This document shows positions 29,076 through 36,884 of a DNA stretch of 64,000 bases, piece by piece (the first letter of the stretch is position 1; the number at the start of each line of letters is the position of its first letter). Location of the stretch: positions 62,001 to 126,000 of the forward strand of contig JACPAV010000016.1 in assembly GCA_016180645.1 (NCBI GenBank), given 5' to 3'. The notes below the pieces were generated by a model. It did no database searches, was not told where the DNA came from, and saw only the letters and a list, made by a program, of their open reading frames with translations. This DNA is from Nitrospirota bacterium (GTDB lineage Bacteria > JACPQY01). The translations under genes and the position numbers were made by a program.

Positions 29076-31114
29076 AGCTCGCACCTTGGAAACTTTGTCG
29101 GATCGCACTCGTCGGGAGGTACCTGGTCCTCCCTGCAAGTGTAGTATGTAGCGCAAGGCCCGGTGGCTTGGGAGGGATCGTTGTTCGGGCACGGATCGAA
29201 GCACGCGTTTTGGCATGTCTCAGCCATCGTCTCGGAACCAATCTCGGTGACTGGCACCTTCGACTTCTGTTCTTCAACGCAGAGATGGATCAGTTCATGC
29301 AGCAAGGTGGGTTCCCAACGGTTTTTGCCCGCCTGCTCCTTGCATACAACGGCCTGATTACCCCCCGACCAGCCGCTGAAACCCGGGCACTCCGGGTCGG
29401 AATTATCATGGCAGGCAATCTTGGCCCCGCCGCTCGACGGATCCCCCGACAATCTCTTGACGCATTCCGCCAGATTTCCGTGGAGGCAATCCTGCCCATT
29501 CTTCTGCGGCGGGTCTGTCTTCCACGTCTTCTGGAGGCACGCCACGCGGTTTTCGCATTGGGACTGATCGGCTTGGCACGGGTTGTCGGCTTCACAGGAG
29601 AATGCCCGCCTTGGGGCCAAGAGGTCGTGCTCCCATTCGGGCCGCTCCGGCGCGAGGGTCGGAGGTCCCAGCTTCAAGTACCCCTGAATACTGCTCAGCC
29701 TCGCCTCCGACGCCACCCTCGTCCATCTCAATCCCGCCATCTCCAAACTCTCCCTCCCCTCCGGCATCCGCTCCACCTCCAATTCAACGGCCACAGGAGG
29801 CAACTCCCATTCCATCGATCCCCCGGCGTGACAAACATAGGGACTGTCCTCCTTTTGAGGATCAACCACCTCCGCTCCCGGCACGCACACCAGCGCTCCC
29901 CCAGTGGTCGGGTACACCCCGTTGAGCCTCACCCCTTGCTCCTCCACCGCGGGCGTGAAGGACATCGCCGTCTCCACGTCGATCGGAGGATAGGCCACCA
30001 CCATCAACGCCGAAACCGCCTCCGCCGGATCTCTCCAAGGCCCCCTCCCGGAAACCAACCGGGACGGCGCCATCCCCGGACACCCCCCCGGAGGGGCAAA
30101 ATCGGATGAAGCGCGAGCCTTCAAAATCACGTCATTGTGATACCACCAGTCATAGCCGGTCCCAACGTCCGGGTGACAGAATCCCCCAAAGGCGTCCCAC
30201 TGAAGATGCACGGACGTCTCCTCAACCGCCCCGGCGTCACAGGCATATTTGATCGCATCCGCGCAGTCGGAAAACGTGTAGTCGGTCCCCGGCATGGCGT
30301 TGTCATGGAAGGACCACTCCAAGCAGCCCCGTTGCGTCCCATCCGATTCAAGGTCCGCCGTCACGTGAATCACTTCGTCCACCACCCGAGGCTCTCCCGG
30401 CACGCAGCCCCCACCAACCGGGTCCGGGTACGCGGGCGTGTCCCCGCGGGTATGCACCTCAAACCGATGGTCGCAGTGGAACGACGTCGGCATGAAGGGA
30501 CCCTCCGCACCTCCCGGAACCCGCACCGGCGCCTGAGCAGGCTGAGGCTCGGCCGGGACCACCCGAACCACAAGAGGAACCGATCGAACGGAGCAGCCCT
30601 CCTTCGTCAGCGCTCCCAGCGTCACCAGATAGTTCCCCGGTCCAACGGGGACCGCGTGGGCCGTCACCGACCCCTCCACCCCCACCGGCACCGTCTCCAC
30701 CGGCGGCTGACCGGCATCCGACTGCCAGAGGGTAAACACCTCCTCCAACTTCTCAATCGGCAGACCCATCACCCGAAGGAAATCCCCCGCACGAACCCTC
30801 AATCGAAGAGGAGAAAGGGAGTAATGCGTGGAAGTGGGACAAGCCGGAACGCCAGCCAACAGTGTGCCGGAGGGATCGATCCCCTTCGTCCCCATGGGAT
30901 CAAGGGCCGATTCACCCACGAGTTGATCCCCTCCGATCCGCTTCGAACCTTCGCCCGGAGGAGAGTCCTTCCCCCCACACCCGGAAGGAGACAGGTGAAA
31001 CACCGCGCTTAGGCTCATGGCCATAAGAAGAGTGACACGTGACGCAAGACTCGAAAGACATTTCTCTCTCCGGCGTTCACGTGCAACATTCGACGTTCCA
31101 TCAGCCCCCGCCAT
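29072..31114 (-). CDS. Lipoprotein with C-terminal HExxH metallopeptidase-like domain
   Basis: 680 aa from ATG 31114. The leader VTLLMAMSLSAVFHLSPSGC fits a lipoprotein signal with a long n-region, with GCGGKDSPPG after the Cys. The middle (about 90-200) is Ig-like (LSPLRLRVRAGDFLRVMG), a motif common in exported actinobacterial and deltaproteobacterial proteins. The C-terminus is Cys-rich, with CHDNSDPECPGFSGWSGG followed by LLHELIHLCVEEQ: HELIH is the zincin motif, with a possible third ligand in the following EIGSETMAETC. This suggests a secreted zinc peptidase or a peptidase-like domain. The next gene overlaps by 4 nt. The exact family was not recognised. Confidence 0.75.
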   Translation of the reverse strand: MAGADGTSNVARERRREKCLSSLASRVTLLMAMSLSAVFHLSPSGCGGKDSPPGEGSKRIGGDQLVGESALDPMGTKGIDPSGTLLAGVPACPTSTHYSLSPLRLRVRAGDFLRVMGLPIEKLEEVFTLWQSDAGQPPVETVPVGVEGSVTAHAVPVGPGNYLVTLGALTKEGCSVRSVPLVVRVVPAEPQPAQAPVRVPGGAEGPFMPTSFHCDHRFEVHTRGDTPAYPDPVGGGCVPGEPRVVDEVIHVTADLESDGTQRGCLEWSFHDNAMPGTDYTFSDCADAIKYACDAGAVEETSVHLQWDAFGGFCHPDVGTGYDWWYHNDVILKARASSDFAPPGGCPGMAPSRLVSGRGPWRDPAEAVSALMVVAYPPIDVETAMSFTPAVEEQGVRLNGVYPTTGGALVCVPGAEVVDPQKEDSPYVCHAGGSMEWELPPVAVELEVERMPEGRESLEMAGLRWTRVASEARLSSIQGYLKLGPPTLAPERPEWEHDLLAPRRAFSCEADNPCQADQSQCENRVACLQKTWKTDPPQKNGQDCLHGNLAECVKRLSGDPSSGGAKIACHDNSDPECPGFSGWSGGNQAVVCKEQAGKNRWEPTLLHELIHLCVEEQKSKVPVTEIGSETMAETCQNACFDPCPNNDPSQATGPCATYYTCREDQVPPDECDPTKFPRCEL

Positions 31115-31561
31115 GCCATGCGATTAACACCCCTCAGGCGCCGGCCGTCCTGGCCAGCGTTTCATGGGCGAGTGCCGCACCCCATCGCCGAGGACGGCAG
31201 GTGCCACGATAGGAGACACCGCAGGATGCGGTGCATGTCGCGTGGCCATCCGTGGCCGGCACACTTTCGTGAATTGTAAGTGCGTCTACCAAAATGCGTA
31301 GGGGAGGGTCTTCAGACCCTCCCGACAAGAGGGAGCATCTGAAGATGCTCCCCTACGAATCGGCATTCCGTTAGACGCACTAGGTCGTGAGTCGAAACCC
31401 CACACAGGAATGTAATCATGTGGACATGGGGTCATGTGGTCAAGCAGCCCACTAACGCGCTTGACTTGGAAGCGTTGCGGCCTAGAATCCAGGCATCGAC
31501 ATGTCCATACGGGGGATCTCGCCGGGTTTGCCGCCTCACGGCCTTCAGGGGTAGGGACCGC
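31115..31561. other. Gene-free stretch with REP palindromes
   Basis: No coding sequence seen. It holds a unit of the TCGCCGAGGACGGCAGG ... GCATGTCGCGTGGCC type (31180-31255), a GTAG-headed double hairpin (31299-31357) bracketed by inverted AGTGCGTCTAC/TAGACGCACT (31280-31382), and CATGTGGNN-type words at 31415-31445 leading to the comM start. Confidence 0.6.
31299..31357. repeat. GTAG-headed double-hairpin REP, GGGAGGGTCTTCAGACCCTCCC type
   Basis: GTAGGGGAGGGTCTTCAG... ending in CCCCTAC, with two hairpins (GGGAGGGTCTTCAGACCCTCCC and GGGAGCATCTGAAGATGCTCCC) joined by GACAAGA. It is the reverse complement of the leftmost part of the array at 34154-34335, and both share the flank GAATCGGCAT. 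Confidence 0.8.
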
Positions 31562-33091
31562 ATGCTGGCCAAGGTTCTCTCTGCGTCCGTAGTGGGAATC
31601 GATGCCTTTGTCGTGGAAGTTGAAGTCGATCTCGCCCTGGGACTGCCCAACTTCGCGACGGTCGGTCTCGCCGAAGGGGCCGTTCGCGAAAGCAAGGACC
31701 GCGTGAAAGCGGCCATCAAGAACTCGGGGTACGAGTACCCCAATCGAAAGATCACCGTCAATCTCGCGCCCGCCGATGTGAAGAAGGAAGGCTCGCACTT
31801 CGATCTGCCGATCGCGCTAGGATTGCTCGTGGCGCAGGATGCCATCCAAGGCGATGGTCTTTCCCAATACATGCTCATCGGCGAGCTCTCGCTCGATGGC
31901 GCGCTGCGTCGTGTTCAGGGCTGTCTTCCGATGGCCATCACGGCGGGCGAGAAAGGTTTCAAAGGCGTCATCGTACCGGTGGAGAACGGCCCCGAGGCCG
32001 CCGTCGTGAAAGGCATCGATGTGATCCCCGCGCGGTCCCTCCCTGAAGTCGTCGAGTTTCTCGCCGGGCTGAAGCCGATCCAGCCCCTTCCCCATGGCGC
32101 GGCCTCCCTCGCCGAAGCCCCCACCGACTATTCGGTCGATTTCAACGAGGTCCGCGGACAGCACCACTCCAAGCGAGCCCTCGAAATCGCCGCTGCCGGA
32201 GGCCACAACGTCCTCATGATGGGTCCACCGGGAACGGGGAAGACGATGCTCGCGATGCGCCTGCCCACCATCCTTCCCCAGATGGGATTCGAGGAGGCCT
32301 TGGAAACGACGAAAGTGTACAGCGTGATGGGCCTCCTCCAAAACGGCGAAGCGATCGTCACGCGCCGTCCCTTCCGATCCCCCCACCACACGATTTCTGA
32401 TGCGGGGCTTGTGGGCGGCGGTCAAAATCCCAAGCCGGGCGAGGTCTCCCTTGCCCACAACGGCGTGCTCTTTCTGGATGAGCTTCCCGAATTCCGGCGG
32501 AATGTGCTTGAAGTCCTCCGACAGCCGATGGAAGATCATCGCGTGGTTATTTCGCGCGCCACCGCGTCCGTTGCGTATCCTTCGAGGTTCATGCTCGTGG
32601 CCGCCTCCAACCCCTGCCCTTGTGGCTTCCTCCTGGATCCGCACCGGGCGTGCACATGTTCGCCCACCCAGGTGCACAAGTACCGGTCGAAGCTGTCCGG
32701 CCCTCTGATGGATCGCATCGACCTGCACATCGAAGTCCCTGGGGTGGCCTTCAAGGATCTGAGCGGACTTTCTCCTGGCGAGCCATCGGCCGCCATTCGC
32801 GAGCGCGTGGAAAAGGCGCGTACCGTGCAGAAGGAACGCTTCAAAGGGAAAAGGATCTACTCGAACGCCCAAATGAACAGCCGGATGATCAAGAGGTTCT
32901 GCGAAACGGATGCCGATGCGCAAGGGGTCCTCGAAGCGGCCATGGAAAAGTTCAATCTCTCCGCCCGCGGTTACACCCGCATTCTGAAGGTGGCCCGGAC
33001 GATTGCGGACCTCGAGGGCGCCGAACACATCCGGGGAACGCATATCAGCGAAACGCTCCAGTACCGGATGCTGGATCGGTTTCTGAACTGA
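31562..33091 (+). CDS. comM: YifB/ComM-family Mg-chelatase-like AAA+ ATPase
   Basis: 510 aa from ATG 31562 (upstream TAGGGA at ribosome-site distance), typical for the family, opening LAKVLSASVVGIDAFVVEVE. It has an N-terminal ChlI-like domain (FDLPIALGLL), Walker A GPPGTGKT near residue 223, the arginine-rich RPFRSPHHTISDAGLVGGG, Walker B GVLFLDELPEF, and the Cys-containing NPCPCGFLLDPHRACTCSP. The C-terminal Mg_chelatase_C part (RGYTRILKVARTIADLEG) is intact. ComM is a hexameric helicase promoting branch migration of D-loops during natural transformation; close homologues may act elsewhere in recombination. A small membrane-protein gene begins 5 nt downstream. Confidence 0.95.
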   Translation: MLAKVLSASVVGIDAFVVEVEVDLALGLPNFATVGLAEGAVRESKDRVKAAIKNSGYEYPNRKITVNLAPADVKKEGSHFDLPIALGLLVAQDAIQGDGLSQYMLIGELSLDGALRRVQGCLPMAITAGEKGFKGVIVPVENGPEAAVVKGIDVIPARSLPEVVEFLAGLKPIQPLPHGAASLAEAPTDYSVDFNEVRGQHHSKRALEIAAAGGHNVLMMGPPGTGKTMLAMRLPTILPQMGFEEALETTKVYSVMGLLQNGEAIVTRRPFRSPHHTISDAGLVGGGQNPKPGEVSLAHNGVLFLDELPEFRRNVLEVLRQPMEDHRVVISRATASVAYPSRFMLVAASNPCPCGFLLDPHRACTCSPTQVHKYRSKLSGPLMDRIDLHIEVPGVAFKDLSGLSPGEPSAAIRERVEKARTVQKERFKGKRIYSNAQMNSRMIKRFCETDADAQGVLEAAMEKFNLSARGYTRILKVARTIADLEGAEHIRGTHISETLQYRMLDRFLN

Positions 33092-33096
33092 TTCCC

Positions 33097-33789
33097 ATGG
33101 AAGCACCCCCCCCGCACCTGCGCCCCGCTGCAATCGTAAGCGGCTTACTCTGGCGACCATTCCAAACTCTGGGAAAACTCAAGGCTCAGGACTACGTGTC
33201 CACCCCCGTCGCCTGGCTCCTCCTGGTCGGTTGGAGCGCCGTGGAGGTCCTCACGTGGATGTGGGCCGGCCTGCGCCACGACGGCAATTCACTCAAGGTT
33301 CTTTGGATTGGAGAGTTCATCTCTCCGCATGAGCATCTACGACTTTCAGCCGGAGCGGAGTTCCTTCTGCTGCTTGTCTTCAAGGTCTGCTGCGATCTTG
33401 CGCTCATCCTGATCTCGCACCGGCTCGCCGTCCACCGGCTGAACGCGAAGGAGGGGGGCCTGGGGAGGTGGTTCAGGTGTTACTGCGTCCTGATGGGCGT
33501 ACTCGACATCTACTTCGTCTTCACCGCGCTCATCGCGCTGCTGCCCGGCGACGCGCAGACGGCGATGTCGGCTTCGCACGCCGCCCTCGCCATGTGTCTC
33601 GCCTGGAACATCGCGGTCTTCACGCGGGCGTATGGACAGGTGTATGGACTGTCGGACGATCGGGCCTTCAGAGGATTTTTCCTTGGGATCATCGTGATCC
33701 CGGCGAGCCTACTCCTGATTTTCGCCGCCTCGGGCGTGATCGCGTCGCTCGACCGCGCCTTCTGGCATCTGCTCACGCCGCCGGATTAG
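33097..33789 (+). CDS. Polytopic membrane protein, Yip1-like
   Basis: 230 aa from ATG 33097, 5 nt after the comM stop, so probably cotranscribed. There are five or six membrane spans: about 33-50 (VAWLLLVGWSAVEVLTW), 85-105 (FLLLLVFKVCCDLALILI), 125-150 (YCVLMGVLDIYFVFTALIAL), 155-175, and 195-215 (FFLGIIVIPASLLLIFAASG). The N-terminal WRPFQTLGKLKAQDYVSTP resembles the entry of bacterial Yip1-domain proteins. No catalytic residues seen; the function is unknown. Its stop codon is the first base of a likely MITE arm at 33788. Confidence 0.75.
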   Translation: MEAPPPHLRPAAIVSGLLWRPFQTLGKLKAQDYVSTPVAWLLLVGWSAVEVLTWMWAGLRHDGNSLKVLWIGEFISPHEHLRLSAGAEFLLLLVFKVCCDLALILISHRLAVHRLNAKEGGLGRWFRCYCVLMGVLDIYFVFTALIALLPGDAQTAMSASHAALAMCLAWNIAVFTRAYGQVYGLSDDRAFRGFFLGIIVIPASLLLIFAASGVIASLDRAFWHLLTPPD

Positions 33790-33969
33790 AGCCTATCCCA
33801 AAACCCGGCGGAAGCGGAGCGGGTTTCGCGGAGCCTAAAGGCTCCGCTACAGGCGAAAAACAGCTTCTCCGTAGCGGGCCCTCGCTGCCGCCCGGCTCCG
33901 AACTCGTTCGGGGCCGCGGCCGCACTCGAAGACGTGTCAGGGTCCGCGATACGTTTTGGGACAGGCTCT
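33788..33969. mobile_element. Putative non-autonomous MITE-like element
   Basis: Inverted arms of 17 bp with one mismatch: AGAGCCTATCCCAAAAC at 33788-33804 and GTTTTGGGACAGGCTCT at 33953-33969 bracket 182 bp with no open frame. The arms look like insertion-sequence ends. No transposase is present, so mobility would depend on one supplied elsewhere. The inside holds a GGAGCCTAAAGGCTCC hairpin and a CTCCGAACTCGTTCGGGG palindrome. Confidence 0.5.
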
Positions 33970-34153
33970 GAGCTCGACTTTTGCCATTTCTCCATGCTGT
34001 GTGAACCTCACTTCACGAGGGAAGGCCATTTCTACGCCGTGAATTTTGAGACAGGAGCCGTTTTCCGGTCTCGTTTCAAAATTCATCGCTCAGAATCTCG
34101 CTCGGATGGGAAGGTATCTTCAGACACCGTTCAAGAATGGCAAATGCCGATTC
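33970..34153. other. Gene-free remainder of the 33.8-34.4 kb gap
   Basis: Nothing coding is evident. It holds some scattered degenerate words such as TTTTGAGACAGGAGCCGTTTT and leads into the 41-bp array. Confidence 0.5.
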
Positions 34154-34335
34154 GTAGGGGAGCATCTTCAGATGCTCCCCCTTGTCGGGAGGGTCTGAAG
34201 ACCCTCCCCTACTTGCTCCCTCTTGTCGGGAGGGTCTGAAGACCCCCCCCTACTTGCTCCCCCTTGTCGGGAGGGTCTGAAGACCCCCCCCTACTTGCTC
34301 CCTCTTGTCGGGAGGGTCTGAAGACCCCCCCCTAC
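34154..34335. repeat. 41-bp tandem REP array
   Basis: A first GTAG-headed hairpin (GGGAGCATCTTCAGATGCTCCC) is followed by about four copies of a unit TTGTCGGGAGGGTCTGAAGA...CTAC, with copies repeating at exactly 41 bp (TACTTGCTCC at 34210, 34251 and 34292; the last ends at 34335). Each copy can fold as GGGAGGGTC...GACCCTCCC; later copies carry C-run variants. There are no unique spacers, so this is not a CRISPR array. Confidence 0.85.
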
Positions 34336-34358
34336 GCATCATGACCAACATAAACCTT

Positions 34359-34943
34359 TCAAAAAATGGCAAAAGTCGATCTTAGAACGAAACCGGCGTT
34401 AAGCAGGAGAAGCATCTCCACGCCCACGTAGCCGAAGGCGCGGGGCATCTGATACCAACTGAACGGCCACCAGAGCGGCAGGCGCGGCTCCGGAGCATCG
34501 GTGGCGTCCCAGAACACGTGGGTGGCGACGGCTGTGAAAAGGATCCATCCCCATGACGCCCGCCCCGTCACGACCCACCCGACCAGGCCCAACCCGGCCG
34601 CGAAGACCAGACTGTGCGTCACCGGCGTTTCCGTATTCATGACCTTCATGAAGTCGAAAGATCCCGCCACGATGATGTGATCGGCATCGATGGCCGTGGC
34701 CGCGAGGTAGCTCACCGCGATGGAGATCCCCGCGCCGAGTCCCAAGGCTCTCGCGACGCTCCGGTTGATCGCAACGGCCATGAGTCCCTCGAAGACCATG
34801 GTCTCGATCACATTCCGGCCATAGCCTGGGACGGCGACCAGGTTCAACCTCCACAGTTCGCAGGCCGCCGCAAGGGCCGCCAGGGCGCACTGATCGAGGA
34901 AGAAGCCTCTCCACCTGGGCGTAACGCTATTCTCCAATGTCAT
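34359..34943 (-). CDS. YdjM-type membrane protein (putative metal-dependent hydrolase)
   Basis: 194 aa from ATG 34943. There are four or five membrane spans. Conserved polar residues lie within or next to them: AATAIDADHIIVAGSF (Asp-Ala-Asp-His), THSLVFAAGLGLVGW and ATHVFWDATDAPEPRLPLWW. The spaced DADH / THS / HxxxD...P pattern is that of the YdjM/DUF457 family ('LexA-binding, inner-membrane-associated putative hydrolase'). Biochemistry is not established for most members. The stop lies close to the tandem array at 34154-34335, and an attgcttcg-type repeat lies beyond its start. Confidence 0.8.
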   Translation of the reverse strand: MTLENSVTPRWRGFFLDQCALAALAAACELWRLNLVAVPGYGRNVIETMVFEGLMAVAINRSVARALGLGAGISIAVSYLAATAIDADHIIVAGSFDFMKVMNTETPVTHSLVFAAGLGLVGWVVTGRASWGWILFTAVATHVFWDATDAPEPRLPLWWPFSWYQMPRAFGYVGVEMLLLLNAGFVLRSTFAIF

Positions 34944-34983
34944 TGTGGTTTTCCGGAAACGCCGTGAAGCGATATCCCGAAGG

Positions 34984-35088
34984 GAGATTGCTTCGCTTCG
35001 CCCCGTTCAGCGGGGCTTCGCTCGCAATGACCTGGCGTGGGTGTCATTGCGAGGGTCGGGGGTCCTGGCCCGGCCCGAAGCAATCCCA
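34984..35088. repeat. Intergenic 'GAGATTGCTTCG ... CGAAGCAATC' repeat
   Basis: Nested inverted repeats: GATTGCTTCG with CGAAGCAATC at the ends, CTCGCAATGA with TCATTGCGAG inside, and CCCCGTTCAGCGGGG as a further hairpin. This type of intergenic palindrome is widespread in Desulfobacterota, Omnitrophota and other lineages. It fills the gap between the YdjM-like gene and the 3' end of nadE. Confidence 0.75.
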
Positions 35089-35111
35089 GCCAAGACGGGT
35101 CCCAAAGACCC

Positions 35112-36884
35112 TCATCCGCGGAAACGGTTCGTCAGCGGCATTCGACGGTCCCGCCCGAACGCCTTCGGCGTGATTTTCACCCCGGGAGCGGCCTGGCGCC
35201 TCTTGTACTCGCTCCGCTCCACCAGCCCGGCCACCCGCTCAACCAGCTTTCGGTCCTGCCCCGAGCGGGCGATCTCATCCACGCTCCGATCCTCCTCCAC
35301 ATATTGCTTCAGAATGGGGTCGAGCACTTCGTAGGGTGGAAGGGAGTCCGTATCCTTTTGATTCGCCCGAAGCTCAGCCGTGGGCGCCTTTTCCAACACC
35401 CGATCGGGAATCACCCCACTACCCGAAACGCCGCCGGAGGCGGCGGTGAGTTTTCGGCCCGTCGGGCCTGTTTCGGGTGGTGGGGTCACCGGTCCGATCG
35501 TATTCCGGTAACGTGACAACCTGTACACGAGGGTCTTTGGGATGTCCTTGATCACGGCGAACCCCCCGGCGGTGTCCCCGTACAAGGTGCAGTATCCCGT
35601 GCTGATTTCACTCTTGTTGCCCGTGGTGAGGACGAGCCGGCCGAATTTGTTCGAGAGGGTCATCAAAAGCGTTCCCCGGATACGAGCCTGGAGGTTTTCC
35701 TCCGCCTCCGACGGCGGGAGCCCGGCGAAATCCCGGCTGAGCACTTCCAGCATGGCCTTGAAAGGCGGTTCGATGGGAACGATCCGGAAATCGATCCGGA
35801 GCCGATCGGCCAGTTCTTTCGCATCCACCACACTCTCCTCCGAAGTGAACCGCGAGGGAAGCGCAAATCCGACCACGTTTTCGGAACCGAGCGCATCGGC
35901 GGCGATCGCGGCCGTCAGAGCCGAATCAATCCCGCCGCTCAGGCCGATGAGGACCTTGGTGAAACCATTCTTGCGCACATAGTCTCCGGTCCCCATCACC
36001 AGCGCTTTGTAGATCTCCGCCTCCTCCTCGAGCGCGTCGAGCCGGGCCGGCGCCAAAGCCGGGCGGGATATCGGCGCACCCAGCCTGAAGTTGGCGCATC
36101 GGAGCCTTCCGGGCCTCCCGTACGGACGCTTTGACTCGAACTCCATATCCACCACCACGAAATCTTCCTCGAACTGGAGGCCCCGCGCCACAACGCGGCC
36201 AAAGGGATTCACCACCAGACTGTGCCCATCGAACACGAGCTCATCCTGGCCGCCCACGCAATTGCAGTACAGTACCCAGGCGCGCCCCGCCTTCGCCCAT
36301 CCCTTCAAAAGCTTGAGACGCTCGTGCACTTTCCCGGCATGGTACGGGGAGGAGGAGAGATTGAGCAGCAGCTCGACCTTTCCCTTCTCACAAAGAGCCC
36401 TGCACGGCCCTTCCGGGCTCCACAGGTCCTCACAAATGGTCACACCGGCTCGGATCCCGTTGAGCGAGAGGACGAGCGGCTGCGACCCCTCGGAAAAATA
36501 CCGCTTCTCGTCGAACACCCCATAGTTGGGAAGGAGGATCTTGTGGTAGACCGCGTGGACGCTTCCGGCACGACACACGGCCGCCGCGTTGTACCGCTTC
36601 TGCCCCTGAAGATGTACGCACCCGATGAGGACGATCGTGCGGCGGGTCTCCCGCGCTGCCTTCCAAACGGCGGCAAGGCTCGACTCGACGAACTTCTTCT
36701 TGAAGAGCAAGTCCTCCGGGGGATATCCGGTCATCACCAGCTCCGGGGTCAGGAGAACATCGGCCCCCATGGATTCGGCCCTTCGAATGGCGTCCCGCAC
36801 CTTGCGCGCATTCCCTTCAAGATCGCCCACGGTCGGGTTGATCTGCGCCAAGGCCACCCGAAGAGTCTGAGCCGATTTCTTCAT
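35112..36884 (-). CDS. nadE: Glutamine-dependent NAD+ synthetase with an internal palindromic insertion
   Basis: 590 aa from ATG 36884, which overlaps the stop of the upstream sigma-54 regulator as ATGA. The N-terminal nitrilase-type glutaminase triad is present: Glu48 (LTPELVMTGYPPEDLL), Lys115 (YHKILLPNYG) and Cys151 (GVTICEDLW). The synthetase part has LIGLSGGIDSALTAAIA near 313-330 and the deamido-NAD site around LTTGNKSEISTGYC. The enzyme makes NAD from nicotinate adenine dinucleotide with glutamine and ATP. Between RYRN and IPDRVLE, where relatives have a short link, there are about 25 extra residues (TIGPVTPPPETGPTGRKLTA...) encoded by a palindromic element at 35402-35499. Because the insert keeps the frame and lies in a surface link, the enzyme is probably active. 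Confidence 0.93.
   Translation of the reverse strand: MKKSAQTLRVALAQINPTVGDLEGNARKVRDAIRRAESMGADVLLTPELVMTGYPPEDLLFKKKFVESSLAAVWKAARETRRTIVLIGCVHLQGQKRYNAAAVCRAGSVHAVYHKILLPNYGVFDEKRYFSEGSQPLVLSLNGIRAGVTICEDLWSPEGPCRALCEKGKVELLLNLSSSPYHAGKVHERLKLLKGWAKAGRAWVLYCNCVGGQDELVFDGHSLVVNPFGRVVARGLQFEEDFVVVDMEFESKRPYGRPGRLRCANFRLGAPISRPALAPARLDALEEEAEIYKALVMGTGDYVRKNGFTKVLIGLSGGIDSALTAAIAADALGSENVVGFALPSRFTSEESVVDAKELADRLRIDFRIVPIEPPFKAMLEVLSRDFAGLPPSEAEENLQARIRGTLLMTLSNKFGRLVLTTGNKSEISTGYCTLYGDTAGGFAVIKDIPKTLVYRLSRYRNTIGPVTPPPETGPTGRKLTAASGGVSGSGVIPDRVLEKAPTAELRANQKDTDSLPPYEVLDPILKQYVEEDRSVDEIARSGQDRKLVERVAGLVERSEYKRRQAAPGVKITPKAFGRDRRMPLTNRFRG
35402..35499. repeat. Three-stem palindromic element inserted in frame in nadE
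   Basis: Outer arms CCCCACTACCCGAAAC (35414-35429) and GTTTCGGGTGGTGGGG (35470-35485) pair with one mismatch. Inside are two perfect hairpins, CGCCGCC-GGA-GGCGGCG and GGCCC-GTC-GGGCC, so the transcript can fold as a three-way junction. CGATCGG/CCGATCG at 35401-35407 and 35494-35500 may extend the outer stem. It adds about 25-30 codons without a stop. Confidence 0.8.

Noticed and set aside
32620-33096. N-terminal extension of the Yip1-like membrane protein into comM
   Set aside because: It reads an out-of-frame part of comM; ATG 33097 follows the comM stop directly.
34154-34335. CRISPR array
   Set aside because: Units are near-identical end to end with no unique spacers, and no cas genes are present.
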